In this document: piece by piece, positions 18,963 to 32,262 of the stretch
Numbering within the stretch: the stretch's first letter is position 1
Layout of the letters: every line of letters starts with the position of its first letter
Source of the DNA: Owenia fusiformis
Lineage: Eukaryota > Annelida > Polychaeta > Sabellida > Oweniidae
Length of the DNA: 64,000 bases
Direction: 5' to 3'
Assembly: GCA_903813345.2 (NCBI GenBank)
Contig: CAIIXF020000005.1
Coordinates: 8,931,375-8,995,374, forward strand
Program-made: the position numbers and the translations under genes
Notes under the pieces: model-generated
Databases searched by the model: none
What the model saw: only the letters and a program-made list of their open reading frames with translations
Told to the model about the DNA's origin: nothing

Positions 18963-21900
18963 TATATGTGTTAAAAATCTTTGTCAATCATTTGCATTGA
19001 CATCCTTACTTGTTATGAAATTGACGTTCTTCCCTTTGTGATTACAATATTCTGTCCACCCTGTATCTAGCTACAGTAATCCTTTGAAAGAATACTAATC
19101 CTATTAATCCCTTGTATAAATACCATTACTACTATACGAACTCTTATTAAAATCGACCCGTTAAGAATCTTGTTTCTTGTTATATTTGATCTGACCATTT
19201 ACAGGATATTAGTTAGATCCATTTTCAGCTCTTTGCATCTATTTATCAAACAAGTCCTTACATGATTTTACAGGTTACTGGTAGTGTTAACAGTAAGACA
19301 GGCTAGATTACCTGATTTCGATTCCTCAGAGGAAGCTACGCATCTTTCAATGCCACAGAACCGACAAATGAACAAATGATGGATAGTGATGATGTCGAAG
19401 TGAGAAAGCGCAATATTTGACCTAGTGTGAGAAGCAATTTAAATTCCCTTCTATAAAACTCAAAAGGAATATTAAATTATATATTCGGACAGATCCATTA
19501 ATCAAGTTCGGAGCCAAGTATAACAACGGTTGGTCCTTGCATGGGCTTTCCAGAAAACCCATGGTCCTTATCATTGACTACCCTCTAAAGGTTTGGCAAC
19601 ATCGACTCTCCATTAGAAAATAAAGGCATGTAAAATGTATGAATTTAAAAGAATTCCCAGGATATATAGGCTGGAAATTTATGTTTGATTTTTAAATCCC
19701 TGTACATCAAAACGAGGGAATCGATTGGTGGGGGTGTACTATTTTCTCTGTTTTTGAAAATGATTTAGGGATCGAAATATTATATAATAAAATTGTTATG
19801 GTAAATATTAATTATTTAAAATTAATTGCGAAACGTTTCAAGCTATGTAACAGGTCCCAGGCTCTTGGAAGATCAATACTATCTACTCGATATAGAGAAA
19901 TTGAGTTTCTTCATTAATCTTCAAATATTTACTATTAATTGTTCAAAGTGATAGAAAAGCATACAGATGTAACATATTGGAAGCATACTTTTCAATAAAC
20001 ATGCCAATGTGTCCCTTATCATCACAAAAATATCTTTAAAATATTTGAGATATCTTAAACAAGTTTTGAGATGTTTTGAACAAATATTTGATGATTTGAG
20101 ACGCAGTAATGTCTAAATTCCCTAAAAATTGATTAAGTTTGATAATCTTACAAATGAAAACACTTCTATGAAAATAAGTCAGAGCTATTGGAAATAGTCT
20201 TGACAAGGAATGCGAACAAAGTACTTCACATATAATATTGACAATTTTTAAAATACATAGTTGGAACTCTCACTATTTTTACTACTCCCTCAACACTGAA
20301 GTAATTACTATATTGCAAGGGCTCTGGGAAAACTGGTTTCAATTTGTCTTTCTGTTTTAAAACATTTAACATGGTTATTTACAGACAGTAGATTTGCTAA
20401 CTAATCCATCCATCAAGTCTATATTATTATTCCACAGTAAATCAAGTAATCGTGTTTGTGCCTCACAGATATCATAAATGGAAAATATGTTGGAAAGCAC
20501 GTTAGCAAATAAAGCTTAAAACTAACGTTATCAGTCGTACATGTAGTTACTATTGTAGTAAGTAGCCTACACTTCTGGTACTGGAGAACTGAACTTACAG
20601 AATTCATTTAATTTGCTTGCGGTGAAATATATTTAAAAACTTATATTTATAAACTTTGACAGAACTGTAAAATCCCATGCGTTATATTCGTCCCTATAAT
20701 GGTTAATTATATTTACATTTTTTAACTGTTGATTTATTGTTTCTTTGTTGTTTAGAATGTCGCCCATTGTGCGTTCTGATGAATTCAAATTTGTAAACGT
20801 AAAAAAATACTATAAAACACCAAAAGTAATTCTTGATTCAAAAAGGTTTTTTGTTGAATAGGCCAATCTTCCAGCTTTAGGCTTGATAACTGTAACTGTC
20901 ACCTCTTAGACCCCGAACATTCACTTGGAATTACGATTCCTATGTTCAACCAAGCGACAACTTACGTTAAGAGAATACATCATGTACTATCAATTCAATC
21001 CTACATTGGAGCAGACAAAGGGATCGCAGACAGTATAACAAATGGTATATCGAATTAAATCCTACAGTTAACCATCAGTTACGTCTAATTTTTCTGACGT
21101 ATCCAATCGCGGTCGCTAAGAGGAAATACGTGTCACTAGACAACAGTATTCACGAAGGAGTTTAAGTTTATCACCCGGGTTTATGAATAAAACAAAAGTC
21201 AATCATCAAATTATCCTCATCTTCATCTACAAACATGATAAAAATGAATCGTGATAACTGTTGAAGTCTATCATTTGCATTTTAATCCATTTCCCACAAC
21301 TAACATCTAGACAACTTGAAATGGAATCTGTCATCAACCTCGTCCATGGCAACCATTTTCAACCATGGCAACCCTTTTCATTAATTTGATTGTGCCTTTT
21401 TTTAAAAGAGAGCTACATCGTCACCTAATATACAAGACTCTGGCCCTCATGGTTACACGTAAACCCTCATGGTAAACCATGGCAAACGTTATGATAAAAA
21501 ACTCTCCATCCTAAATTATGAAGAAACTGTGATATAAAGTATAACCTCCAAGCGCCTCTCGTGTATAATCAGAGGAACCATAAAACAAACATCCGTCACT
21601 TTTATTACCGCCAGTACAATATATCAAAAGTAAAACTATAGATCTTATAGATAATATACTTGAACGAGCTAGTGTGTTATCCGGATCTTTTGATTGTAAC
21701 TTGAAATACACACGAATAACAGAATGATATTTCCACTCTAAAGATCTAAGTTCTAACGCTCGTCATTCTTCTGAAATTAAGAGATGCGGCACAACATAGA
21801 AAGATGCTATTATGAAAATAAGTCGAGCGAAAATTTTAGTTTAGAAGCGTGATCTCTTCATCTTTGATCGGTCACCCTTACCTCATTGTTTTAGATCCCT

Positions 21901-24900
21901 TCTCTTTTTGTTCCCTCAACCAAGTCAATCTGATTTTTATCGAATTTCCATTTCTTATCATAGCCGTACAGATGTGCATTGGCTAAAGCACCTCGACTAC
22001 ACATGAGAGCGATTTCGTTATCATTAAATCAATTGACTTCATCTTGGGATCTTTTGATGCCTCATCTTGAATAATAAATATATTTCAATCGCAAACTACC
22101 CATCATTAGTCTTTTAAGATTATTTCCTAAATCATCTAATGCTTCTATGATCTTTAAAACAATCGTCCTATCACTTCGAGCAAGTAGCTAGCAAACTAGA
22201 TTCCAATATGGTCGGAAATCGAATTATATACTAATGGGAAATCTTTTAAATGTAAAATTCACGCTAACGAACTTACTTGAGATAATGTTCAATGTAGAAA
22301 GGCAAATGGACTTGCAAACTCGATAAAAAATATGTAATAGATGTATAATTGATAAGCTTTGGATTTTGACAAGCCATATTTGAAATATTTATCTGGAATT
22401 AATGCCCTTTAGTCGCGCGGCAATATTTACTATTATTTTTCATTGGCGCATATTCTCTCCATCAGTGACAACACATTAGACTTTGATGGTGATTTAAACG
22501 TTCGATTGTTATCAACGCGGAGCCACTTGACGCTGCTAAAGGAAAAACTGATCATCAAATCTGAAATATACCATAAATATAAACAGTTCCCCAGGGATAA
22601 GATGGTTAGTACAGTTGTATTTCTGAAAAATAAATCTCTAGATATTTCTAATCTAAGCGAGAACATGAGTTGATTGCATTCCAAATCTTGGATTTATAAC
22701 TTTGTTAGTCCAATTACTTCATGAATTACTGACCTAATGGCATTGAGTGGCTGGTGTCCCTCTGTGACCAATCACACCATTATTGTTCAATAGAGACTTA
22801 CAGAATCATTAGCACAGAAATTTGTCTATATACAAATCATCGCATGTATCCATAGCAACGTCCTGGCATTTATTCTCTCACTTATCTTGACGGTATTATT
22901 CATACTGAGCAGTGAGTCTCCATTGTCATTTAAGAAATTTCATGAAAGTATGTAAGAAAGAAATTTAGGCATTCAATGTACGAACTGTGATTAATGTAGA
23001 ATATCTAGTACTACTAGTGTACACAAATGTTATTTATTAATATATTGCAGAATTCACCATACCTGATTCTTTGGATGATCTCCAGTGTACAATAGACTGT
23101 TCCTTTTTACCTATTTCTTATTTACGTGTGTGAGAGTCTTCCGCTTGCCTTTATACTACTTATCGACGAAAGTACTTGTAGTCTCTGACGGCTTAGGCTA
23201 GCCAGATAAACTTGGTAATCTTAAATGGCAATATCCATTAATGTTTTACACCTAAACTGACCGTAAACACGATAGACATCTTCCTTCTAAAGATTGTAAA
23301 ATTCGTTATCGCATTTTGTTGATTTTGAAATAACTTTCACGGATGTGTCCGTTCAAGGGTTTTACAGGCGCCATCATTTTGAATTGTGTCACAGTTATCA
23401 ATTGGAAATATCAACGAGGACGTTTTCAATAACGTCAAGCACTTATAATCCTCTTCGAATGAAACGTTCTCCTGTCAGAAAAAGATTCTGTATCAAATAA
23501 GCTGATTCAGAAACAAATTGAAAATTTATTGGCTGACAAATTATAAGACATTTCAATTATAGAGCGTCTTAGTCAAAAAGTTCATTTTCATCTTGAAGTT
23601 AATATCAATTCGGCTTTGATATTATGTTTCGTGGCGAACAAGTCGGTGCAATCCACTTGATTTCTCTTGCGGAGAGTCGTAAAGGAGAACTGTTATGAAG
23701 AAATATATTGCAAAGAATAAAATAATTTGAAGTTCATTTTTTATTTAGATCCACTGACAGAAAGTATCATTTTGCTCCTTGTAATTGGTAAAATAAACGG
23801 ATGTTGGGAGCATATAAGATGGTGCTTAGAGGCTTTTGTAATGAGTTCGCTTTTAAAAATTCGGTTGGTTCATCACAAGGGAAATTTCATAAGATATAGG
23901 GCCCTATATTTATTTCCCTATGGATCAACATCCGGATCAAACCAAACTATTACATCACTAATTCATCCTTATAATGTACCGAAAGAAGGGCATGATTTGA
24001 TAAGAAGCCATCCGTTTGTATTATCCGTCCGTCTGTCCGGTCATAACTCCATATAATGTAATATTTAGTAGAAATGTGCCATTTATTGAGATTTTGCCAA
24101 AATGTTTATTACTACATTGTTGTTATTTCTCGAAAACAATGTTCAAAATGAGAAATTATTTGAGAAAAGAAATTTTGTTCAGTGGGATTTGCTACTCCTT
24201 GAAGTTTTTTGCATAACATTAATATTGCACTGTTTGTAACAGGCCCACTTGACCGAAGTAAAGAGCACATGTTATGCCTACATTACGTCATTGGAAGAAA
24301 GTTGTTTTTAAAGGGAGCTGAAAATATTGCATTTGAGCTTACAAAAATGGTTAATTCTGAAAATTATAACACCGTTGTCGGTGACTTTGTTGATTTTTAG
24401 AAACCTTAAAACAAACGGAAAGCCATTTATTCTCTGAAGTAGTTCATGCATGAACTATGTTCTTCTTTGTCGTTCAGGAAATCCTTAAGCATTAATGGCA
24501 TTAGAGAAAAACACAATCTAGAATGGCTACACTTGCCTACATAACGTTGGAACTGGTTTCCATTGATATAGCTTTTGGGTGATTCAATCGAAAATGTCCC
24601 ATTCTGATACTCATACTCATACTCAAAGCATCTTTCTGTTTCACAAGGAACATCTCAAGACTTGAGATGAAATGAGAAGAAATGAGATGGCATGGTTTCA
24701 TAGTTTCTACATGTTTATCATGATGGAAATGCCCATCTTAAATTCAAATGTGTTTTATGCTATTGATATATTTCGACTAATTTGGGCGACCTTGTCAAAG
24801 AAGTGACGAATTATTGCTTTGAAATCCGAGTAATTAATTCAAGGAGATTTTATGCGAAATCGAAGAGTAAAATGTATAATATATCTTCCAATAGATACCT

Positions 24901-25989
24901 GTTTGATGCTGCAACACGTTTGTCCTGTTGGGATTTTTGCTATATTTACAAAAAGTTAAACAACGGACGAGAATCTGACCTAAGTTTCCAATATTATGGT
25001 AGGGATGGTAGATACAGTATTTCAATCGCAATAAACATCGTGACTAGGTAAAAACAACGGTGATTTATAAAACACTTCATTCCGATCTGATTCACTCCGA
25101 CACTTTCGTAAAACAATTGAAGTACATTTTCAAAGATATCCGTGACTTCCAACATGCTCCAAAGGCCATTGATGTTACTAATCTCATCTACAGCAAAAAA
25201 TATGCTTAATGGAGGGACATGATAAGGTCTATAAGTAATACTACTATTGTACCAGGAATTACCGTATTAGGGACGACAAGATTTTCTTGGACAAATTGAA
25301 TTGAAACTAGAGATTTATGATATTGTTTGTGACTATGCTAAATAATTGATTGATCAATTCATTTAGTTTGATCTTTGAGTTCGATTTATCTTATAGTGAG
25401 GTCAGAACAAATAGATACATGTATGATGATGTTGTCCATATTAAAAAAAGACTAATTTCTTCCTAATTTCCACAGCATTTATATGGAAAACTTTAATCGC
25501 CAAATGTTCTATTTTATGTTTTGTTTAGCTCTTTTTTAGAAAAGCCAAATTAAACTACTAGAAAGGGTGGCTGGTAGTTAGCGGACAGCAGGTATAATCA
25601 AGAAAAATGAAGACCCCAATTTTTCAACAAATAACGCTAAACAGAGAATTCAGTTACTCTGACCTCATGTTTACGTTTTGCCTTTACACAAAGTCTGCAA
25701 GTGATAGCCAGTTAATACGGATGCGAAATGTTTCATTGGTTTATCTATTTCACATCATTTATCAAATAGGTCTTATAACTCAAACAGTGCTAGGTCCGTG
25801 CTGATAGAAAACATACTATATATCAAATCAGGTACATACCAAAACAAATTGGACTTCTGTGTTTACAATAACATGCATATTTTCTGCTGGCTTTTTTATG
25901 GTTTAATACTGCGTTCTGTTCTATTTCTGTTAAAAAACATTTGGAAATATCTATACGAGATTGCTGGCATGCATATGTTGGTCTGGTGA

Positions 25990-26780
25990 ATAAGATGATT
26001 AAACACTCTGCATAAATTGACAAAATGCCATAAAAAGTCTGCTATTAAGGAAGTATGCTGGTCTGTTAAATCAGATTCATATTCTGCACAGATTGACAAA
26101 ATACCTTTAAAGAGTCTGCTATTAAGGAATATTGTTTGTTAAAAAATTAATTCGAATTCATGTTATTATTCACAGATTGACAAAATACCTTTAAAGAGTC
26201 GTTAAGGAAGAATGCTGGTCTAATCAATCAGATTCAGTTTCTGTGGAGATTGATAAAATGCTATGAAAGAGTCTACTCCAAGTATCAAGGATTAAAGAGT
26301 TCTGGTCTGGTTATTTCGATTCATAACTGTACACAGAATGACAAAATACCATTAAAGAATATGCTGTTAAGGAAGAATGTTGATCTAATTAATCAGATTC
26401 ATATTCTTCACAGATTAACAATATACCATTAAGGAGTCTAGGAAAATGATGGCAAATGCCACGAAAGAGCTGATTATTTCGATTTACAGGGGTTTGTGGT
26501 AATGTCAATAGATTTGGAAATATAGAAGCCAAGTGACTGAAATTCATGTCAGGTACTCCACAATGCATGTTTAATAAGTGCACCCATGTCTTATATCTCC
26601 TTCAAAAATTCTATCGCGGTTCTGGGACACCCTGTACATTATGTACAGATTGAAAAAATACCATTTAAGAACCTGCGTTTAAGGAAAACTGCTGGTCTAA
26701 TTAATCATATTCATACTCACATACCAGAAATATACCATTAATGATGATAATTAAGAAATAATGCTGGTCTGGAAACCTGG
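25990..26780. repeat. Diverged tandem repeat, unit ~80 bp
   Basis: About eight degenerate copies. The core reads cagattgacaaaatacc, then ttaaagagtctgctattaag, gaagaatgctggtctaat and cagattcatattc. Copies begin near 25990, 26069, 26145, 26225, 26310, 26392, 26640 and 26700. The last two are separated from the rest by about 180 bp that ends in a mariner-like terminus (tctgggacaccctgta). Confidence 0.7.
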
Positions 26781-28937
26781 AATTAAAGTAGGGTGCTAGT
26801 GAAGTTTTTAAATATAGATTTATTCACATTATGACTTGTATAGATTAATAAAAATGTCATATATGATGGTCCAAATTCAGCACAAAATTGCAAAAATAGC
26901 ATTAAGGTAAATTGCTGAAAATATTAGGATATGGGTAATCAAAGTTCCTGACTTTCTTATTTTTCCAAAAACGCTAGTCTTACACCTTATGCTAATGAAC
27001 AACAGTGTGATTTTACTTCATCTGCAATTTTTTACTTGGCTCTGACAATTCGACCCCTTGTTTAAACTTGTGGAAAAAACATTGATGAAATATCACATAT
27101 CAGACAAGCTGAGATCAGAAGGAGAGGTGGAGAATTACGATTGAAGCTGAGCATCTCGAAATATTAGTCTGGATACCTGTCAAAAACAAATTCTTTCATC
27201 TCTTTATGAACTGATAAATCACGCCAACTGAATACAGTCAAGGGTGTAATGTGTGTCTAGGGAACGAGGACTGGAAGATAAGATTGATGAGTATTAGTAG
27301 TTTCGATCGCCTATAGCTATATTTTAATTGTCCTGTCATAATGGTTTGCCTTCCTGGAGTAAATTTCTTTTTTTGTATACCAAGGTAAGACTTCCGTAAC
27401 TTTAAACCCTGCTTCCTCGAGAAAAATCTCGTTGGTGATCGGTTAATGAGTTGGACAATATTAGTTCCGTACAAGGCAAAAGATTGACAGGATTGAAAGT
27501 AAGTCATAAAGTCGTTATATTGATAGAACTACATCGAGGGTTGGAGCTAGTAAATAACGTTTTTTAAACCAATCAAAATCAAACTATATTGCAAAGGCTA
27601 CGATCCATGTACCGTATTCTCTCTAACGTACTCCAATAAACGCACATCCGACTTTTCCATGAAAGACTCTGGCAGCTTTAGTAACAAAAATCAAGAAAAA
27701 AAAGAAAAAATTCATGTCATTTCCAGTGGTCATAAATCGTAATTGTATTGATAGTATTTTGGCAAAAATATGTTTTTGGTACACTCTCAGCAAAACCTTC
27801 ACCAAAATCTTGGTTCGTATCTAATGCCTCCCCGCTCCCCACCCCTCAACCGCCACAGAGAGGCGACCTATAGCATAGTATACCATGGGAATTAATCAAG
27901 TAATAATAAAAATTGAACGTTCATTTATATATCCCAACGTTACGGTCTAGTGCATGGAGGTAGGTTCGAATGACATTTGTGGGATATTTTTCTGGAAACT
28001 AGTCGATCATTGTCAGTCTGTTGTTAACCCAGCAAAAATATCTGTTTTTCCAAAACTGACGCATGTTTCCAATAAGCCTAGCAGGTGAGAAGCCAGACTA
28101 AGAGCGCAATGAAAAACATATTTGGGATGGCAAACGTATTAAAAACCTTGTAGCAAATAATGAGCAAAATACTAGCTTGGGAATGAAATGTTTCATTTTT
28201 TCCAACTTGTGTAACATGAACGCCTTTGGTACCACTTGGGCGGTGTTGCGCGTGGGTTCATTTTAGATTCAGTTATGAAAAACAGGACTTTGGAATGTTC
28301 TACTTATCGAAGTGTTCGACTTACAGGGGTGTTCGACTCTTCAGGTTTTACTGTAAATAGATAATAATTCTCTGTCTATTATACTGTCATTGTCTGAAAG
28401 AAAATCCATGATCTCATATTAGTTGAAATATTCATAGAAGAACGGAAAACTCTGACATCTCTCTGACACATACATAATAGCCATTAGCGTCATTTCCCAA
28501 TGGTATTTACTTCCCAAGAAAACGCACATCGAGTTCATCATAACTGCCTTTCGGTCCTCTTGTAAAAATATGACATTACAATACACGAATAAATGATGAT
28601 TATGGTTATTTATTATGTTGTCCCATATTCGCTCACTCGGTTTTCATTAGTAAGACTGCGCTCACTTATCAAGCAATTAGCTGTATGAATCTGAAAGAAA
28701 GAAGATGCCCTCTTCCAAGGGTGACGGTAATGGTCAACGAGGCATGTCAATATATAGCTTTTCAATTTCAGTCTGATTTTATTGAGGCCTAATTACTTTC
28801 AAGAAAACCAATTCATTCCTTGAACTATAACCTTTGTAAAACATTTGATTTCGCAAGAATCTCTGACTGAGAATAAGCTTCGTTTTGAAAAGCTAGGGTT
28901 TTACTTCTCTGGGTTTTAGGGTTTTGAACACATATAT

Positions 28938-29065
28938 ACAGGGTGTCCCAAAAAAATTGTATCGAAACAAACATAGAATAACTCTGTGACTGATTAAGGA
29001 ATATTCTTTTGATGAAAGAAAAATAGTTATTCATGTTTTCATTTGTGTTACTTTTTTCATTTTTG
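28938..29065. mobile_element. Mariner-like terminal fragment
   Basis: A terminus acagggtgtcccaaaaaaat lies at 28939 after TATATA. A weak reverse match (gagacaccc) near 29064 may be the other end of a very short element. The family is inferred from the end sequence only. Confidence 0.35.
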
Positions 29066-30188
29066 AGACACCCGAAATAAATCAATAGAAATCTTCTTGC
29101 TTCAACCAAGGTGTTATTTTTCATGCAAAAGCTATGGCAAACATAACATCATTAAACAGACAAACACTGTTGAAAAAACGGACAATTCTGTTCTAAGCAT
29201 TTTGATTATACCGTATATCAATTGTCACCCAAACAAGTCCTAAAACAATATCTGGATGGAATTTTTATGCAATTAAGAATTAGAGCCATTCGATACCTTA
29301 TTTTTCACTTTCTTAAATTATTACATTGATAATTGTATCATGCGGTCTAATCATTGTAATCATAACATCTCTCGATGATTGTAAAACCATAGCATTGATT
29401 ATACAACATCTCCAGAAGTACGATACTAGTCATCAATGATGGCAACATCAATACCTTCCTCTCTGGCCTCCCTCCGTCTCGATCAGGAAGATGGAACGCG
29501 AGGGGTAGGCTATGCACAGGGTCTTGATACAAGACTTCAATGTTTGAACAAATGGTAAAAAAGATCATTGTATACCCTTCAGGGTGAATGTCAATTTAAA
29601 CAAAAGTAATTCGTTATTTCACTTTGACTTAGCGCTCGTTGCAAAGTAAATCTTTACAGTATAACAACCAATGAAAACATTAAAAATGTGTGAGATTCCA
29701 ATGTTGTTTCCCCGACATATTTTAAATAAATGAATAAGGGTAAAAATGAAGAAAATTCTCCACAAATATCAAGTTTGCGATCATTTTACACCATAGGCTT
29801 CAAAACATTGACCAAAGGGCATGTCCCTGGAGTCTCTGTCATGACCCCCTAGACTGGCTTTCTCAAGTGGGCATACCAACACGAAATATTACGCTGTTAC
29901 AATAGCCCTGCAACCAAGAATGAGTTAAAAGTACGTAAAAGTCAGTATTCTCATTCTGTTCGTGTTCAGAAGTCGAATAGCCATATTGGCCAATACCCCG
30001 CTCTTTTACTTGATCGACTTCAAGGAGGATGAAATTGGGGATCGATCGTCAGTCAATTCATTCATCGCCATTTAATTTGTTGCAATAGTTAGGATGAAAG
30101 GATGGTTTATCCAATTTATTACGAATTTTATTGTTTACTTTACTGATTGATTCTTAATGGACATTTGGGCACGAAGAATCTGTGTTAA

Positions 30189-31212
30189 TGTAAATAGGGT
30201 ATTTAACTGTTCATTTTTAAGCATCAATTGCTCTCATTAATTATGCAATATTGTATGCTCCATAATAATTTGGCGTACTTTTTTTGCCAATTGCTCTCAT
30301 TTATTATGCAATAATTTATGCTCCATAATAATTTGGCGTACTTTTTTCCCACCTTTTTACTTTTCAACCAATCAGATTTGTTGATTGGATAAACACATAA
30401 TGGAGGAAGACTTGGTGAGAAATTATCCCATATTTTGTAATATTTCTAATTGATATAATAACCCTAGAGATTAGTTACATTCATATTCATAAAGTAGATA
30501 TTACAAGGTTCATGTACATATAAATTATTAGATGTTTCGATAGAAATATGAACTTGAAATTGTAATCTTAGAAACTTGTCAACTTTGTGAACAAAATCTA
30601 TATTTTGTAAACAGACATTTACATTTTGGGTATTACTTTATTCAAGGCAACAATGTTATAGCAGATACATATCAATCAACCATCCAATCAACCACAGCTG
30701 TATACAGTTAGCCCATAGGGTAAGCATATATATTTTAGAGAATATGCATTTCACTTTGAATATTGCATTTATATTGCATTTCTCATTTTCTCATATAAGA
30801 TAGCGTAATTGCTTCTATATTAGAGATAGTTGTATTCACAGGATACATTTGGTCATTTATGTAATAATGGTATATATTTCTAGCTTATTCTGCATAATGT
30901 AGATGGTCATTGAAATGCACATTGTTGTTTGAAATGCGCATATGCACAATGTTCAATGCCAAATATCTAAGCTATTTATTACCACTTTTATGTAACTGTG
31001 TGTTGATTCAGGGATGATATGTTACGTATTCTATTTCTGCATTAGTAATTTTATCCATACCCAAAATGTTGTAATTTGTACTTTTACAGGCTGTCTGTCT
31101 ATGTCTGTCTGTGTGTCTATGTCTGGCTGATTACAATAAACCATTTTAAATCTAAGATGATCTTATGTGACGCATATCGCATATCATACTAGCCACTTAA
31201 GCCACCACTACA
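30189..31212 (+). repeat. 5' LTR
   Basis: 1024 bp, starts tgtaaatagggtatttaact and ends agccaccactaca. A polyadenylation signal AATAAA lies at 31135. Near its start a ~62-bp segment is duplicated in tandem (30226-30350), containing gctccataataatttggcgt twice. A CTGTCTGT-rich run (31091-31125) precedes the AATAAA. Confidence 0.95.
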
Positions 31213-31214
31213 AA

Positions 31215-31230
31215 TGGTACTGCGGGTATA
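31215..31230 (+). promoter_or_regulatory. Candidate primer binding site
   Basis: Two bases after the 5' LTR the sequence is TGGTACTGCGGGTA. TGG is the complement of a tRNA CCA end, so a tRNA ending in CAGTACCA could prime minus-strand synthesis. I could not assign the tRNA. Confidence 0.4.
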
Positions 31231-31784
31231 CAAGAAGTGTTACTGCTACACGGGTAAACAAACTGTACTGCAAGGAATCTACAGGAATCAAGTTATACAA
31301 TTGTAAGATCTACATGGCGATACAATTGTAAGGTCTACAGTATATAATCTACAACAGGCAGAAGCAGAAGTGATACTCAAAACAGCCTAATTTTGAAATC
31401 TCTATTTCATATCTCTTATATTGGTGGAAAAGTTAGAATCATGAACTTTAGATTTTTCAATCAAAACAAAGTCAGGTTATATATTGGCAATTGTTCAAGG
31501 TCAAGCTATTCAGTTAACCATGATAAAAAACGCAACCACCTGTAGCTTTAAAACACTGATGAATGGCTTATAAAAAGTTTACTGTGTTGAAACAATAAAC
31601 TTTGGAAAAAGGTAGCATTTATTGAACACCAACTGGTAATACTTTGCCAATATTTGTATTAGAACTCTTGTTGTTATATGCTTGAGTGATTACTGACATT
31701 GAGTGTTTACACTTTCGTGGTGACCTATAATTATATTAGTGTGCATGAACATTGCCACATTGTGTACACAATACTCCCACATAC

Positions 31785-32100
31785 TAGGGTGACATCTATC
31801 TTTATCAGATAATATTAATGAGGTACCATCTACCCATGTCAATTATAAGTGTGACATCTATAATTACAATAGCATCCTATGGTTGATCATTGACTTAGGT
31901 GTATACAATATACATGCCATCTATTGGTATACAGGGTTATATAAGGATAATATCTATCCATGGTAACTATTACAGTGACATCTATTGATGCAACATATAT
32001 AATTATCTGCCATCTATTGGTTTGCAGATATAGCACACTATATATTGCCAAGCTTTATTGTGTTGGTATACATTACTGACATCTATTGGTAAATAATTAT
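31785..32100 (+). repeat. Repeated CATCTATTGGT-like motif in the retroelement leader
   Basis: A short motif of the type gacatctattggtatac recurs irregularly at least six times (near 31793, 31852, 31916, 31977, 32019, 32077), with many intervening TATA- and GTGACATC-like strings. It lies in the transcribed leader upstream of gag. A packaging or regulatory role is inference. Confidence 0.5.
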
Positions 32101-32262
32101 TACATTTTGCCAATATATTTAATATCATATCACACTTAGTGATTTTAACTCTACCAGTATTTACATCATATCACACTTTGTGATTTTAATTCTGCGGCAT
32201 ATATTTTTAATTTCGTGTTTGATATTTTATCGCGATTTTTTCCGGAGGCTATTCAAATCACA

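Larger units (their letters stand above)
18963..30188. other. Gene-poor spacer
   Basis: About 11 kb of AT-rich sequence. Open frames are short (under 110 codons), lack recognisable domains and look random. Contents seen: a diverged ~80-bp tandem repeat (25.99-26.78 kb), solitary mariner-like ends at 19064-19076, 26620-26638 and 28938-28962, and a repeat of the family at 44.25 kb near 28285-28357. Distal regulatory elements cannot be excluded. Confidence 0.5.

Noticed and set aside
23727-24056. 109-codon plus-strand open frame in the spacer
   Set aside because: No domain, no signal, no supporting splice context; composition like random AT-rich sequence.
32215-32262. Upstream in-frame ATG for Gag
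   Set aside because: It would add a hydrophobic 16-residue start; MPPKK at 32263 is a more Gag-like beginning. Not excluded.
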